NCBI GenBank assembly: GCA_002029295.1
Contig: MZGW01000002.1
Location: forward strand, 226,001 to 290,000
DNA from: Alkalithermobacter paradoxus
GTDB lineage: Bacteria > Bacillota > Clostridia > Peptostreptococcales > Peptostreptococcaceae
Direction of reading: 5' to 3'
Length of the DNA stretch: 64,000 nt
Shown here: positions 16,996 to 29,447 of the stretch, one piece after another
How the letters are laid out: each line of letters starts with the position of its first letter
How positions within the stretch are numbered: position 1 is the first letter of the stretch
The notes under the pieces: generated by a model
Seen by the model: only the letters and a program-made list of their open reading frames with translations
Databases searched by the model: none
What the model was told of the DNA's origin: nothing
Position numbers and translations under genes: made by a program

Positions 16996-18327
16996 GTGGA
17001 TATGAAATTTTCCTTAGACTTAAAGCAAACACAAAAATTGACATTAACTAAAGAGTTGAAACAATCTTTAGATATTTTGAATATGAGCAGTATAGAACTT
17101 GAAGAAAAAATAATAAGAGAGAATGAACAAAATCCTTTGATGGATATTGAAAAAAATGAAAATATAGATTGGAATAGATATATAAATGATTTATCTAAAA
17201 AAAGTAAAATAGTAAGTAGTGTAGATACAAGCGATGAAAATTATAGTTTAGAAAATATTATCAATTACAATGTGACACTATATGATTATTTAAAAGAGCA
17301 AATAAGCTATATAAAACTCGATACAGAAAATAAAAAAATATTAGAGTATATAATAGACTCAATAGATGAAGATGGATATTTAAGAATTGATATAATAGAT
17401 ATACAAAAAGATCTTAATGTTGATAATGACGCAATACTAAAAAATATAAAACTTATTCATACACTAGACCCATCAGGAGTAGGAGCTAGAAATCTAGAAG
17501 AATGCCTTTTGATCCAAATTAAGCAATTAGGAATCGATAATAATGTCTTAGAAAAAATAATAGGCGAAGATTTGAATCTGCTAGCTAAAAAGAAATATAA
17601 AGAAATCTGTAAAAAATATAAAATAACAACAGAAGAACTTATGGAAATATGTGATATAATTAAAAAATTAGAACCAAAACCTGGAAGAAAATTTGATATA
17701 CATAATAACACTTATATAGTACCTGATGTTATAGTTGAAAAATTAGGGGATAAATTTCTTGTCAGAATCAATGAAAAAAATATACCAAGAATACACATAA
17801 ATAGTTTTTATGAAGAAGTTTTAAAAAATACTAAAGATGATGAAGCGAGAGAATATATAAAAGAAAAATTAAATAGTGCTATTACATTAATAAAAAATAT
17901 AGAAAGTAGAAAAAATACAATACTCAAAGTATCTAATGAAATACTAAATAAACAGCTCGAATTTTTTAGGCATGGAAAAAAACATCTAAAACCTATGACG
18001 CTAAAAGATGTAGCTAATAATCTTAATATTCATGAATCGACAGTCAGCAGAGCTGTAAATGGAAAATATATACACACACCATATGGGCTATTTGAATTAA
18101 AATACTTTTTTAGCTCCCATTTAAAGGAAAATGAGGACATAGCTTCTACAAGTATAAAGAATATAATAAAGGATATAATAAGCCTTGAGAACAAGCGTAG
18201 CCCACACAGTGATGCAAAAATATGTAATATTCTCAAAGAGAAAAATATAAACATCTCAAGAAGAACTGTAGCTAAATACAGGGAAGAACTTGGGATAGAA
18301 TCTTCCTCGAGAAGAAAAACTTTCTAA
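16996..18327 (+). CDS. rpoN: RNA polymerase sigma-54 factor
   Basis: A 443-residue RpoN/SigL. Region I (LKQTQKLTLTKELKQSLDILNMSS, seen from residue 8) contacts activators; the core-binding middle holds LDPSGVGARNLEECLLIQI; the helix-turn-helix segment reads MTLKDVANNLNIHESTVSRAVNGKYI; and the RpoN box SRRTVAKYREEL (near 420-431) recognises the -24 element. Start is GTG 16996 with a GGTGAT box six bases upstream; ATG 17002 is a close alternative. Two sigma-54 promoters and two activators lie in the preceding 14 kb. CggR follows, a frequent order in clostridia. Confidence 0.95.
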   Translation: MDMKFSLDLKQTQKLTLTKELKQSLDILNMSSIELEEKIIRENEQNPLMDIEKNENIDWNRYINDLSKKSKIVSSVDTSDENYSLENIINYNVTLYDYLKEQISYIKLDTENKKILEYIIDSIDEDGYLRIDIIDIQKDLNVDNDAILKNIKLIHTLDPSGVGARNLEECLLIQIKQLGIDNNVLEKIIGEDLNLLAKKKYKEICKKYKITTEELMEICDIIKKLEPKPGRKFDIHNNTYIVPDVIVEKLGDKFLVRINEKNIPRIHINSFYEEVLKNTKDDEAREYIKEKLNSAITLIKNIESRKNTILKVSNEILNKQLEFFRHGKKHLKPMTLKDVANNLNIHESTVSRAVNGKYIHTPYGLFELKYFFSSHLKENEDIASTSIKNIIKDIISLENKRSPHSDAKICNILKEKNINISRRTVAKYREELGIESSSRRKTF

Positions 18328-18343
18328 TTTACACAAAAATAAC

Positions 18344-18372
18344 TTGAAAAAAAATATATAGTATTATAAAAT
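18344..18372 (+). promoter_or_regulatory. Sigma-A-type promoter of the cggR-glycolysis operon
   Basis: TTGAAA (18344-18349), 17 bases, TAAAAT (18367-18372). It stands directly before the operator repeats and is the only good candidate between rpoN and cggR. Confidence 0.6.
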
Positions 18373-18378
18373 TAAAAA

Positions 18379-18442
18379 TGTGGGACGCAAGCTTGATATA
18401 GGGCAATAAATGTCCCACAAAAAAATTGTCTCTTTGGGACAT
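18379..18442 (+). promoter_or_regulatory. Putative CggR operator
   Basis: TGTGGGAC (18379-18386) and GTCCCACA (18412-18419) are inverted, and ATGTCCC (18410-18416) is inverted against GGGACAT (18436-18442). CggR of Bacillus binds GGGAC-containing repeats just downstream of its promoter, the same position as here. Confidence 0.7.
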
Positions 18443-18485
18443 AAAACGCATACTGGGATAAAAACAACCCCAGGGGGATAAAGAT

Positions 18486-19508
18486 ATGAGAAAGTTAATA
18501 GAAATCCAAAAAAAACTAGTTCCAGAAATTTTAGAGGTAACAGAAAGAAGATATTCTATACTAAAACAAATATCATTAAATGAACCTATAGGTAGAAGAG
18601 CATTAGCTAATTTACTAGAACTAAGCGAGAGAACTACAAGATCTGAAATTGAGTTTTTAAAAAATCAAGGCCTTATAGAAGTTCAAGTATCTGGAATGAC
18701 TATAAATCAAAATGGATTAGATGTACTTGATGATTTAAAAGAGCTAATGGATGAAGTTATGGGAATTTCGCATCTTGAAGAGCAAATTAAGCAAAAACTT
18801 AAAATAAAAAAAGTAATAATAGTTCCTGGAAATAGCGATGATAACAAAGCTGTTATAAAGGATATAGGGAAATCTACATACAAATATTTAATGAGCATCT
18901 TAAAAGATAATGTAATAATAGGAGTCACTGGTGGAAATACTATGTTTGAATTTGCACAGTGTTTGCCAGAGTTCAAAAAAGAAAAGAATATCTTAGTAGT
19001 TCCGGCAAGAGGTGGACTAGGTAGAGAAGTTGAAATTCAATCAAATACTATAGCCGCTACAGTAGGCAAAAAACTTTGTGGAAGCTATAGACTACTTCAT
19101 GTTCCTGATAATGTAGGAAAAGATATAATGGAAAGTTTGATGAGTGAGCCAGATATTAATACCACATTAGAATATATAAAGAATGTCAATATATTAATAT
19201 TTGGAATAGGAAAGTCAGAAGATATGGCTGAAAGAAGGAAGATGGATTTAGAAGGAATTAGACTTATAAATTCAAGAGGTGCAGTTGGGGAGGCTTTTGG
19301 ACATTACTTTAATAGAAATGGAGAAAAAGTCTATGAAACTAGCACGATAGGAATAACTGTTGAGGACTTCAAGTCAATAGAAAATGCCATAGGTATAGCA
19401 GGTGGAAGTAAAAAAGCAGAAGCTATAATAGCTATATCTAAAGTAAAAAAAGATTTAGTATTGATAACAGATCAAGGTGCAGCAAACAAAATATTAGAGT
19501 TAATTTAG
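18486..19508 (+). CDS. cggR: Central glycolytic genes regulator
   Basis: A 340-residue SorC/DeoR-family repressor. The N-terminal winged helix-turn-helix reads PIGRRALANLLELSERTTRSEIEFLKNQGLI; the C-terminal sugar-phosphate domain contains IIGVTGGNTMFEFA, VPARGGLGREVEIQSNTIAA and GIGKSEDMAERR, the effector pocket that in Bacillus senses fructose-1,6-bisphosphate. It heads the gapA-pgk-tpiA-gpmI-eno cluster and very likely represses it and itself. Start ATG 18486 is preceded by GGGGG. Confidence 0.93.
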   Translation: MRKLIEIQKKLVPEILEVTERRYSILKQISLNEPIGRRALANLLELSERTTRSEIEFLKNQGLIEVQVSGMTINQNGLDVLDDLKELMDEVMGISHLEEQIKQKLKIKKVIIVPGNSDDNKAVIKDIGKSTYKYLMSILKDNVIIGVTGGNTMFEFAQCLPEFKKEKNILVVPARGGLGREVEIQSNTIAATVGKKLCGSYRLLHVPDNVGKDIMESLMSEPDINTTLEYIKNVNILIFGIGKSEDMAERRKMDLEGIRLINSRGAVGEAFGHYFNRNGEKVYETSTIGITVEDFKSIENAIGIAGGSKKAEAIIAISKVKKDLVLITDQGAANKILELI

Positions 19509-20561
<1,053 letters not shown>

Positions 20562-20585
20562 TTACCTAAAATATAAGACACAAAA

Positions 20586-20629
20586 TGGTCCGGGTTTTGT
20601 AGTGATTACTACGGGACCGGACTATTTTT
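20586..20629 (+). terminator. Structured element between gapA and pgk
   Basis: GGTCCGG (20587-20593) pairs with CCGGACTA region (20617-20624), with an inner GTAGT/ACTAC stem and a following TATTTTTA. It looks like an attenuating terminator or an mRNA-stabilising stem that lets gapA be made in excess over pgk. Confidence 0.65.
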
Positions 20630-20647
20630 ATGAAAGGGGATTAATTT

Positions 20648-21847
20648 ATGTCGATGTTTAATAAAAAAACAATAGAAGATATAGATGTAAAAGGTAAGAG
20701 AGTATTAGTAAGATGTGACTTTAACGTGCCGTTAAAAGATGGAGTTATAACAGATGAAAATAGACTTATAGGAGCACTTCCTACTATTCAATACTTAATA
20801 GAAAAAGGAGCTAAAGTAATTCTTTGCTCACATCTTGGAAAGCCAAAAGGAGAACCTAAACCAGAACTTTCTTTAGAACCAGTTGCTAAAAGACTTTATG
20901 AACTTTTAGGAAAGGCAGTTCATTTTGCTCAAGATGATAATGTAGTTGGAGAAAATGCTATAAAAGCAGTAGAAAATATGAAAGACGGAGATATAGTACT
21001 TCTTCAAAACACAAGATACAGGAAAGAAGAAACTAAAAATGAAGAAAACTTCTCTAAAGAATTAGCATCTTTAGCAGATATATTCGTAAATGATGCATTT
21101 GGTACAGCACATAGAGCTCACTGCTCAACTGTTGGAGTTACAGAATTTGTTGATACTTCTGTATGCGGATACTTAATTCAAAAAGAGCTTAAGTTTTTAG
21201 GTGAAGCTGTAGAAAATCCACAAAGACCATTTGTTGCTATCTTAGGTGGAGCTAAGGTTTCAGATAAAATAAATGTAATAAACAATTTACTTGAAAAAGT
21301 TGATACTTTAATAATAGGTGGAGGAATGGCTTATACATTCTTAAAAGCTCAAGGTTTCGAAGTAGGAAACTCATTAGTTGAAGAAGATAAACTTGACTAC
21401 GCTAATGAAATGGTTAAGAAAGCTAAGGATAAGGGAGTTAATTTATTACTTCCAGTTGACCATATTACAGCCGACAAGTTTGCAGCTGATGCACAGCCTG
21501 TAACAACGGAAGATCAAAATATAAAAGATGGATATATGGGACTTGATATAGGACCGAAAACTAGTGAAATTTACTCAGATGCAGTAAAAAATGCTAAAAC
21601 AGTTATATGGAATGGACCTATGGGAGTATTTGAATTTGAAAACTTCGCAAATGGAACTAAAGCTGTTGCTAAAGCTATGGCAGAGAGTGAAGCTACAACT
21701 GTTATAGGTGGAGGAGATAGTGCAGCTGCTGTAAACATATTAGGTTTTGGAGATAAAATGACTCATATTTCAACAGGTGGGGGAGCATCTTTAGAATTTT
21801 TAGAAGGTATACAGCTTCCAGGTATAGTTGCTTTAAATAACAAATAA
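20648..21847 (+). CDS. pgk: Phosphoglycerate kinase
   Basis: A 399-residue monomeric kinase. Signatures: [14 protein letters not shown] at the N-terminus, the substrate-binding [22 protein letters not shown], and ATP-site residues in [11 protein letters not shown] and NGPMGVFE, ending with [11 protein letters not shown] and [13 protein letters not shown]. Length is normal. It is the second glycolytic gene of the operon; GGGG stands nine bases before ATG 20648. Confidence 0.97.
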   Translation: MSMFNKKTIEDIDVKGKRVLVRCDFNVPLKDGVITDENRLIGALPTIQYLIEKGAKVILCSHLGKPKGEPKPELSLEPVAKRLYELLGKAVHFAQDDNVVGENAIKAVENMKDGDIVLLQNTRYRKEETKNEENFSKELASLADIFVNDAFGTAHRAHCSTVGVTEFVDTSVCGYLIQKELKFLGEAVENPQRPFVAILGGAKVSDKINVINNLLEKVDTLIIGGGMAYTFLKAQGFEVGNSLVEEDKLDYANEMVKKAKDKGVNLLLPVDHITADKFAADAQPVTTEDQNIKDGYMGLDIGPKTSEIYSDAVKNAKTVIWNGPMGVFEFENFANGTKAVAKAMAESEATTVIGGGDSAAAVNILGFGDKMTHISTGGGASLEFLEGIQLPGIVALNNK

Positions 21848-21865
21848 TTCTAAGGGGTGTTAAAT

Positions 21866-22612
21866 ATGAGAAAACCAATAATTGCTGGAAACTGGAAAAT
21901 GCACAAAACTATAAAAGAAGCCGTAGAATTTGTAAATGAAGTTAAAGACAAAATAAACAATACTGATGTTGAAGCTGTGATATGTGCTCCATTTACTATG
22001 CTTACAGAACTTAAAAAAGCTACTGAAGGAACTAACATAAAATTAGCAGCTCAAAATATGCACTTTGAAGAAAATGGTGCATTCACAGGAGAAGTATCTC
22101 CTTTAATGCTTAAAGAGATAGGTATAGATTATGTGGTTATAGGACATTCTGAAAGAAGACAGTATTTTAATGAAACTGATGAAACTGTAAACAAAAAAAC
22201 ATTAAAAGCTATAGAGCATAACATAATGCCTATAGTATGTGTTGGAGAAACTTTAGAAGAAAGAGAAACTGACAAAACTAAAGATGTTGTAAAGGTTCAA
22301 GTTGAAGAAGCATTTAAAAGTGTATCTTCTGAAGATGCTAAGAAAGTAGTTATAGCATATGAGCCTGTTTGGGCGATAGGAACTGGTAAAACAGCAAGCA
22401 GCAAAGATGCTAATGATGTGATCGGATATATAAGAGAAGTAATAAAGAACATTTACAGTGAAGATGTATCAGAAGAAGTTAGAATACAGTACGGCGGAAG
22501 TGTAAAACCTAGCAATGTAGAAGAAATAATGAACGAAGACGATATAGATGGAGCTTTAGTTGGAGGAGCTAGCTTAAATCCAGCAGATTATGTAGAACTG
22601 GTTAATTTTTAA
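21866..22612 (+). CDS. tpiA: Triosephosphate isomerase
   Basis: A 248-residue TIM barrel with catalytic Lys in GNWKMHK, His in IGHSERR, Glu in [15 protein letters not shown], and the phosphate loop [13 protein letters not shown] 21866 is chosen since AAGGGGTG lies just upstream and overlaps the alternative GTG at 21857. The gene follows pgk after about 18 bases. Confidence 0.97.
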   Translation: MRKPIIAGNWKMHKTIKEAVEFVNEVKDKINNTDVEAVICAPFTMLTELKKATEGTNIKLAAQNMHFEENGAFTGEVSPLMLKEIGIDYVVIGHSERRQYFNETDETVNKKTLKAIEHNIMPIVCVGETLEERETDKTKDVVKVQVEEAFKSVSSEDAKKVVIAYEPVWAIGTGKTASSKDANDVIGYIREVIKNIYSEDVSEEVRIQYGGSVKPSNVEEIMNEDDIDGALVGGASLNPADYVELVNF

Positions 22613-22625
22613 GGAGTGATTAAGT

Positions 22626-24152
22626 ATGAAAAAACCTGTAGCCTTAATAATATTAGATGGTTGGGGCATCAGCAATTCTAAAACTGGAAATGCTATAAAG
22701 GAAGCAAATACTCCGAATTTTGATAAATATATTGCTACTTATCCAAATGTTGCAATAAAAACAAGTGGTATGGATGTTGGACTTCCAAATGGACAAATGG
22801 GAAATTCGGAAGTAGGACATTTAAACATAGGCTCAGGTAGAATAATTTATCAAGAACTTACTAGAATAACAAAGTCTATAGAAGATGGGGACTTCTTTGA
22901 AAATCCTGAACTGTTAAAAGCAGTTGAAAATGCAAAGAAAGAAGGAAACAATCTTCATGTTATGGGACTTTTATCAGATGGAGGAGTACACAGTCATATA
23001 GATCACCTAAAGGGTGTGCTAAGACTTGCTAAAAAAGAAGGCTTAAACAATGTGTATGTTCATGCATTTTTAGATGGAAGAGATACTCCACCAAGCAGTG
23101 CACTACAGTATATAGCTGAAATAGAAGAATATATGAATGAAATAGGAATAGGTAAAATAGCTACTGTTTCTGGAAGATACTATTCTATGGATAGAGATAA
23201 AAGATGGGAAAGAACAGAGCTTGCCTATAAAGCTATGGTAAATGGAGAAGGGCAAACTTGTGAAAGTGCACTAAAAGCAGTAAAGGATTCTTACGATAAA
23301 GGTCAAACTGATGAGTTTGTAGATCCTACTGTTATATTAGAAAATGGAAATCCAGTATCTAAAATAAAAGAAAATGATTCTATTATATTCTTTAACTTTA
23401 GACCTGACAGAGCTAGACAAATAACAAGAGCTATTGTTGATGAAGAGTTTAATGGATTTGAAAGAAAACACATTAAAACAGTTTTTGTATGTATGACTCA
23501 ATACGATATAACTATTCAAAATGTACACGTTGCGTTTAGACCTGAGAAAATTACTAATACGCTTGGAGAGTATCTAAGCAAAAAAGGTATGAAGCAACTT
23601 AGAATAGCAGAAACTGAAAAATACGCTCATGTTACGTTCTTCTTTAATGGCGGAGTTGAGGAGGCAAATGAAGGCGAAGATAGAAAATTAATACCATCTC
23701 CGAAAGTTGCAACATACGATCTAAAACCAGAGATGTCAGCTTATGAACTTACAGAAGAACTTATAAACAAAATAGATGAAGATAAGTATGACTTTATAGT
23801 CTTGAACTATGCAAATCCTGATATGGTAGGTCATACAGGAGTTATAGATGCAGCTGTTAAAGCTGTAGAAGCTGTAGACGATTGCTTAGAAAAGGTAGTT
23901 CAAAAGATAGTTTCATTAGGTGGAAGTGTTATAATAACTTCAGATCATGGAAATGCAGAAGAAATGCTAAATGAAGCTGGAGAGGTTGTAACAGCTCATT
24001 CAACTAATGAAGTTCCATGTATAGTTGTAACTAATGAGAGTGTTAAACTAAGAGAAGGTGGAAGACTTTCTGATTTAGCACCTACAGTATTAGATATAAT
24101 GGGACTTGATAAGCCAATTGAAATGACAGGACAAAGTTTAATAATAAAATAA
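22626..24152 (+). CDS. gpmI: 2,3-bisphosphoglycerate-independent phosphoglycerate mutase
   Basis: A 508-residue manganese enzyme of the alkaline phosphatase superfamily. LIILDGWGIS gives the first metal Asp, MGNSEVGHLNIGSGR the phosphoserine nucleophile, HSHIDHL and HAFLDGRDTPP the substrate site, and TSDHGNAEEM plus TAHSTNEVP the remaining metal ligands. Length matches the family. It starts 13 bases after tpiA behind AAGGAGTG. Confidence 0.97.
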   Translation: MKKPVALIILDGWGISNSKTGNAIKEANTPNFDKYIATYPNVAIKTSGMDVGLPNGQMGNSEVGHLNIGSGRIIYQELTRITKSIEDGDFFENPELLKAVENAKKEGNNLHVMGLLSDGGVHSHIDHLKGVLRLAKKEGLNNVYVHAFLDGRDTPPSSALQYIAEIEEYMNEIGIGKIATVSGRYYSMDRDKRWERTELAYKAMVNGEGQTCESALKAVKDSYDKGQTDEFVDPTVILENGNPVSKIKENDSIIFFNFRPDRARQITRAIVDEEFNGFERKHIKTVFVCMTQYDITIQNVHVAFRPEKITNTLGEYLSKKGMKQLRIAETEKYAHVTFFFNGGVEEANEGEDRKLIPSPKVATYDLKPEMSAYELTEELINKIDEDKYDFIVLNYANPDMVGHTGVIDAAVKAVEAVDDCLEKVVQKIVSLGGSVIITSDHGNAEEMLNEAGEVVTAHSTNEVPCIVVTNESVKLREGGRLSDLAPTVLDIMGLDKPIEMTGQSLIIK

Positions 24153-24161
24153 TTAATATAA

Positions 24162-25481
<1,320 letters not shown>

Positions 25482-25627
25482 TTTACAGAAAATAGAATAA
25501 ATTAAAATATACATGGGCAGAATAAAGCGATGTAAATAGCTTTGTTTTGCCTTGTTTTTCTGTTGATTTATGGGTATTGATGTGTTAAAATAGGTATGTT
25601 GATTTTGTTGATAAAGGGGGGTATACA

Positions 25628-25855
25628 GTGAGGACATTTCTAATGGTAATACAGCTAATAACTAGTATAGTTTTAATAGCTAGTGTATTGTTACAATCTG
25701 GAAAAGGTTCTGGAATGTCAGAGGCATTTGGTGGAAATTCAAATCAAATGGCAGCAAGTAGAGGAAGAGGAACGGATGCTATACTTGCAAAAGTAACATC
25801 TGTTTGTGCGACACTATTTATAGTAGTTGCTATAGCACTTGTCGCAATACAATAG
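25628..25855 (+). CDS. secG: Preprotein translocase subunit SecG
   Basis: A 75-residue protein with two hydrophobic helices (about 2-22 and 53-73) joined by a loop containing LLQSGKGSGMSEAFGG and the run SRGRGTDAILAKVT, the SecG signature. It is the auxiliary subunit of the SecYEG channel. Start is GTG 25628 after a very strong AAAGGGGGG. The secG-rnr-smpB-ssrA order is widely conserved, here interrupted by hppA and two envelope-stress genes. Confidence 0.94.
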   Translation: MRTFLMVIQLITSIVLIASVLLQSGKGSGMSEAFGGNSNQMAASRGRGTDAILAKVTSVCATLFIVVAIALVAIQ

Positions 25856-25925
25856 TGAGTTATCCCATTAAATTGGGATTTATTATTTAAATGCAAAAAC
25901 AAAAATTAATAGAGGAGGAAAAAAC

Positions 25926-27941
25926 ATGAACTACACAATTTTAGCACCTGTAGTTGGCCTTGTTGCTTTATTGTTTGCTTATACATTAACAAGCAAAATA
26001 AATAAAGTTGACGTTGGCAATGATAGAATGAAAGAAATTTCTTCTTACATACATGAAGGTGCGATGGCATTCTTAACTAGAGAGTACAAAACTCTTGTAC
26101 CATTCATTGCAATCTTATTTGTTGTTTTAGCAGCTGGAATCAACGTAATGACAGCTATTTGTTTCTTAGTAGGAGCTTTATTCTCAACACTTGCAGGATT
26201 CTTTGGAATGAAAGTTGCTACAAAAGCTAACGTTAGAACTGCTAATGCAGCTAAAGAAGGCGGAATGAACAAAGCTTTAGACGTTGCTTTCTCAGGTGGA
26301 GCAGTAATGGGTATGTCAGTTGTTGGTCTTGGATTACTAGGAGTAGGGCTATTATATTTCATTCTTACTAATATGGGATATGATCCAAGTGTAGCAGCTA
26401 ATATATTAACAGGTTTTGGACTTGGAGCTTCATCACTAGCACTATTTGGACGTGTTGGTGGAGGTATATATACAAAGGCTGCAGACGTTGGTGCAGACCT
26501 TGTTGGTAAAGTTGAAGCAGGAATACCAGAAGATGACCCAAGAAACCCTGCTGTTATAGCAGATAACGTTGGAGACAACGTTGGAGACGTTGCTGGTATG
26601 GGTGCAGACCTTTTCGAATCATATGTAGGATCAATAATATCATCAGTGACTTTAGGTTTAATAGCTTACGGAGTAAATGGAGCAGCATTCCCATTAGCTT
26701 TAGCTGCTGTAGGAATAGTAGCTTCTATAATAGGAACTTTCTTTGTTAAAGGTGATGAAAATTCAGATCCTCACAAAGCTTTAAAAATGGGTACTTATGT
26801 ATCAGGTATAATAACAGTAGTAGTAGCATTTGTTTTATCTAGACAATTATTAGGAAATCTACAAGGGTTCTGGGCAATAGTAATAGGACTTGCTGTAGGT
26901 ATGATAATAGGACAATTAACAGAAGTATATACATCTGGAGAATATTCTCACGTTAAAAAGATAGCTGATCAATCAGAGACTGGACCAGCTACTACAATAA
27001 TTTCAGGACTTGCTGTAGGTATGGTTTCTACTGCATGGCCGATATTAGTTTTAGCAATAGGTATATTATTAGCTTATGGTGTTGCAGGACTTTACGGTAT
27101 AGCTATAGCAGCAGTTGGAATGCTTGCTACTGCAGGTATGACAGTTGCAGTTGACGCTTACGGACCTATAGCAGATAATGCTGGTGGTATAGCAGAAATG
27201 TGTGAACTTCCAAAAGAAGTTAGAAAAGTTACTGATAAGCTAGATGCTGTTGGTAATACTACAGCTGCAATCGGTAAAGGATTTGCAATAGGATCAGCTG
27301 CTTTAACAGCTCTTGCACTATTTGCATCTTATACTGCAGCTGCTAATTTATCATCTATAAACTTAACAAGCCCAGCTGTTATAGCAGGTATGTTAATAGG
27401 TGGAATGCTTCCATTCTTATTCTCAGCTATAACTATGGAAGCAGTTGGTAAAGCTGCATTCCAAATGATAGAAGAAGTTAGAAGACAATTTAGAGAAATA
27501 CCAGGAATAATGGAAGGTAAAGGAAAGCCAGATTACGCAAGATGTGTTGATATATCAACTGGAGCAGCATTAAAAGAAATGAGAATCCCAGGATTCTTAG
27601 CAGTATTATCTCCTTTAGCTACAGGATTATTACTTGGAACTGAAGCATTAGGTGGATTACTTGCTGGATCATTAGTATCAGGAGTTCTTATGGCTATAAT
27701 GATGGCTAACGCTGGTGGAGCATGGGATAATGCTAAGAAGTATATAGAAGAAGGACATCACGGTGGAAAAGGTAGCGATCCTCACAAGGCTGCTGTTGTT
27801 GGAGATACTGTAGGTGACCCATTCAAAGATACTTCTGGACCATCTATAAATATATTAATTAAGCTTATGACAATAGTTGCATTAGTATTCGCTCCATTAT
27901 TTGTTCAATATGGTGGAATGCTACTAAAATTCTTTGAATAA
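25926..27941 (+). CDS. hppA: Membrane-bound ion-pumping pyrophosphatase, K+-dependent type
   Basis: A 671-residue, roughly 16-helix membrane pump that couples pyrophosphate hydrolysis to Na+ or H+ export. Substrate motifs: [20 protein letters not shown] in part, [20 protein letters not shown], and the C-terminal [14 protein letters not shown]. In the determinant GNTTAA the second Ala marks the K+-dependent group (K+-independent pumps have Lys there). Most clostridial K+-dependent members pump Na+, but the ion cannot be proven here. AGAGGAGG precedes the ATG, and a strong terminator follows. Confidence 0.95.
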   Translation: MNYTILAPVVGLVALLFAYTLTSKINKVDVGNDRMKEISSYIHEGAMAFLTREYKTLVPFIAILFVVLAAGINVMTAICFLVGALFSTLAGFFGMKVATKANVRTANAAKEGGMNKALDVAFSGGAVMGMSVVGLGLLGVGLLYFILTNMGYDPSVAANILTGFGLGASSLALFGRVGGGIYTKAADVGADLVGKVEAGIPEDDPRNPAVIADNVGDNVGDVAGMGADLFESYVGSIISSVTLGLIAYGVNGAAFPLALAAVGIVASIIGTFFVKGDENSDPHKALKMGTYVSGIITVVVAFVLSRQLLGNLQGFWAIVIGLAVGMIIGQLTEVYTSGEYSHVKKIADQSETGPATTIISGLAVGMVSTAWPILVLAIGILLAYGVAGLYGIAIAAVGMLATAGMTVAVDAYGPIADNAGGIAEMCELPKEVRKVTDKLDAVGNTTAAIGKGFAIGSAALTALALFASYTAAANLSSINLTSPAVIAGMLIGGMLPFLFSAITMEAVGKAAFQMIEEVRRQFREIPGIMEGKGKPDYARCVDISTGAALKEMRIPGFLAVLSPLATGLLLGTEALGGLLAGSLVSGVLMAIMMANAGGAWDNAKKYIEEGHHGGKGSDPHKAAVVGDTVGDPFKDTSGPSINILIKLMTIVALVFAPLFVQYGGMLLKFFE

Positions 27942-27946
27942 AAAAT

Positions 27947-27980
27947 AAAAGCTTCTGGGTTATAACCCAGAAGCTTTTTT
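27947..27980 (+). terminator. Rho-independent terminator after hppA
   Basis: AAAAGCTTCTGGGT (27947-27960) pairs with ACCCAGAAGCTTTT, followed by further T. Confidence 0.9.
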
Positions 27981-28087
27981 CGTTAAATTTAATTATAGAA
28001 ATACTACATTTAGTAGTATAATAGTATTAATACAAGTAGAATATATTGGAAAGTAACATATAGTTAATATAGAAAGGAGAGATATAT

Positions 28088-28483
28088 ATGCAAAAGCAGA
28101 TATATAAATCAAATCAAAATAAAATTATAGGTGGAGTATGTGGAGGTATAGCAGAATACTTCGAAATAGATCCTACGCTAGTTAGATTGTTTTGGGTCTT
28201 AATTTCTACTATGGGAGTAGGGGTAGGAGCATATATTATATGTCTTATAATAATACCAGAAAGAAAAGATGCTAGTGCATTGGTTAAAGAAAATGAGTAT
28301 AAAAAGGAATATAATGGTCAAAATGATAAAAATAGGATTTTATTTGGAGCAGTGTTAATTTTTTTAGGTATAGGATTTATGAGTAGAAGATATTTAGGGT
28401 GGATAGATTTTAAAAGTCTAATTCCAGTTATAATGATATGTGCAGGTGCTTTTCTTATATTAAAAAAGGAAGGGGATAAGTAA
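28088..28483 (+). CDS. PspC domain membrane protein
   Basis: A 131-residue protein. The PspC domain (about 5-60) reads YKSNQNKIIGGVCGGIAEYFEIDPTLVRLFWVL, then a membrane helix. Two more helices near 75-90 and 105-122 follow (ILFGAVLIFLGIGF, LIPVIMICAGAFLIL), resembling the LiaI-type membrane region. PspC proteins act in envelope stress sensing. One base separates it from the next gene, so they form a pair. Confidence 0.85.
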   Translation: MQKQIYKSNQNKIIGGVCGGIAEYFEIDPTLVRLFWVLISTMGVGVGAYIICLIIIPERKDASALVKENEYKKEYNGQNDKNRILFGAVLIFLGIGFMSRRYLGWIDFKSLIPVIMICAGAFLILKKEGDK

Positions 28484-28484
28484 C

Positions 28485-29369
28485 TTGAACAAAAATAATT
28501 CATCTTTAGGTATATTCCTTGTTATGTTAGGTGGATTTTTGATACTTAAAAATTTAAATATTATTACTTGGTCTATAATACCAGGAATATTTGATCTTTG
28601 GCCGATTGTATTAGTTATAATTGGGATAAATATAATATTTAACAAAAATAAAATGATAAATACTATAAGCTGGATTTTATTTTTTTTGATTCTTGTAGCT
28701 TACGGCTACATACAGGAAGAAAAATATATAAATATGAATGCTATGGGCAACGAAAGCATAATTATAGAGAATAAGTTAGATGTAGAAAATGGGAGTTTAG
28801 ATTTAAAGCTTGGTGCAGTGAATTTAGATATAGATTCAACTGAAAGTGTACTAGTTAAGGGGTATGTTCCAAAAGGAAGAGTAGATTATAATGTGGATTT
28901 TAAAAATGATAATAAAAGAGCTATAGTAAGCTTTGAGGAAAATAATAATTTGAATATGTACAATAGAATAAGAGAAAAAGACTATATGTTTTATATAAAT
29001 GAAGATATATTATGGAATATAGATGCTAAGATAGGGGCTGCAAATTCAAAGTTTGATCTTAGTAATTTAAAAGTAAAAGATTTAAATATAGATTCAGGTG
29101 CTGGGAACTTTAAGTTAATATTAGGAGATAAATTATACAATAATAATATTAATATAAATATGGGTGCAGGTAATATAGAAATTTTTACAAAAGAAGATTT
29201 AGGACTTAAAGTAGATTTTAAGGGTCTTGTTAAAGATATAGAATTGCCAAATTCAAATTGGGAAAAATTTGATACCTATTATTTGTCCCCAAACTATAAT
29301 ACTTCACAGAAAAAAGTAAATATAGATATTAAAATGGGAGCTGGAAATATTAAAGTGATTGAAAAATAA
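28485..29369 (+). CDS. LiaF/YvqF-like membrane protein with toast-rack domain
   Basis: A 294-residue protein with three N-terminal membrane helices (about 8-80: SLGIFLVMLGGFLIL, SIIPGIFDLWPIVLVIIGI, ISWILFFLILVAYGYI) and a C-terminal beta-rich extracytoplasmic part with repeated LKLGAVNLDID, KIGAANSKFDLS, NMGAGNIEIF and KMGAGNIKV units, typical of DUF4097/LiaF toast-rack folds. It starts at TTG 28485 just after the PspC gene. Related pairs answer cell-wall antibiotics; no two-component genes lie beside it here. Confidence 0.75.
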   Translation: MNKNNSSLGIFLVMLGGFLILKNLNIITWSIIPGIFDLWPIVLVIIGINIIFNKNKMINTISWILFFLILVAYGYIQEEKYINMNAMGNESIIIENKLDVENGSLDLKLGAVNLDIDSTESVLVKGYVPKGRVDYNVDFKNDNKRAIVSFEENNNLNMYNRIREKDYMFYINEDILWNIDAKIGAANSKFDLSNLKVKDLNIDSGAGNFKLILGDKLYNNNININMGAGNIEIFTKEDLGLKVDFKGLVKDIELPNSNWEKFDTYYLSPNYNTSQKKVNIDIKMGAGNIKVIEK

Positions 29370-29447
29370 TATAAATTAATTTAGAAATGGATAAAATATA
29401 TACATTAAATATATGTTTTAATATACACCTTATTAGGAGGAAATAAA

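Noticed and set aside
20586-20629. A small RNA or riboswitch between gapA and pgk
   Set aside because: Only 86 bases of spacer and a simple stem-loop; attenuator or stabiliser explains it.
26045-26578. 177-codon antisense frame in hppA
   Set aside because: Shadow of a strongly biased membrane protein gene; low-complexity Pro/Ser/Thr translation.
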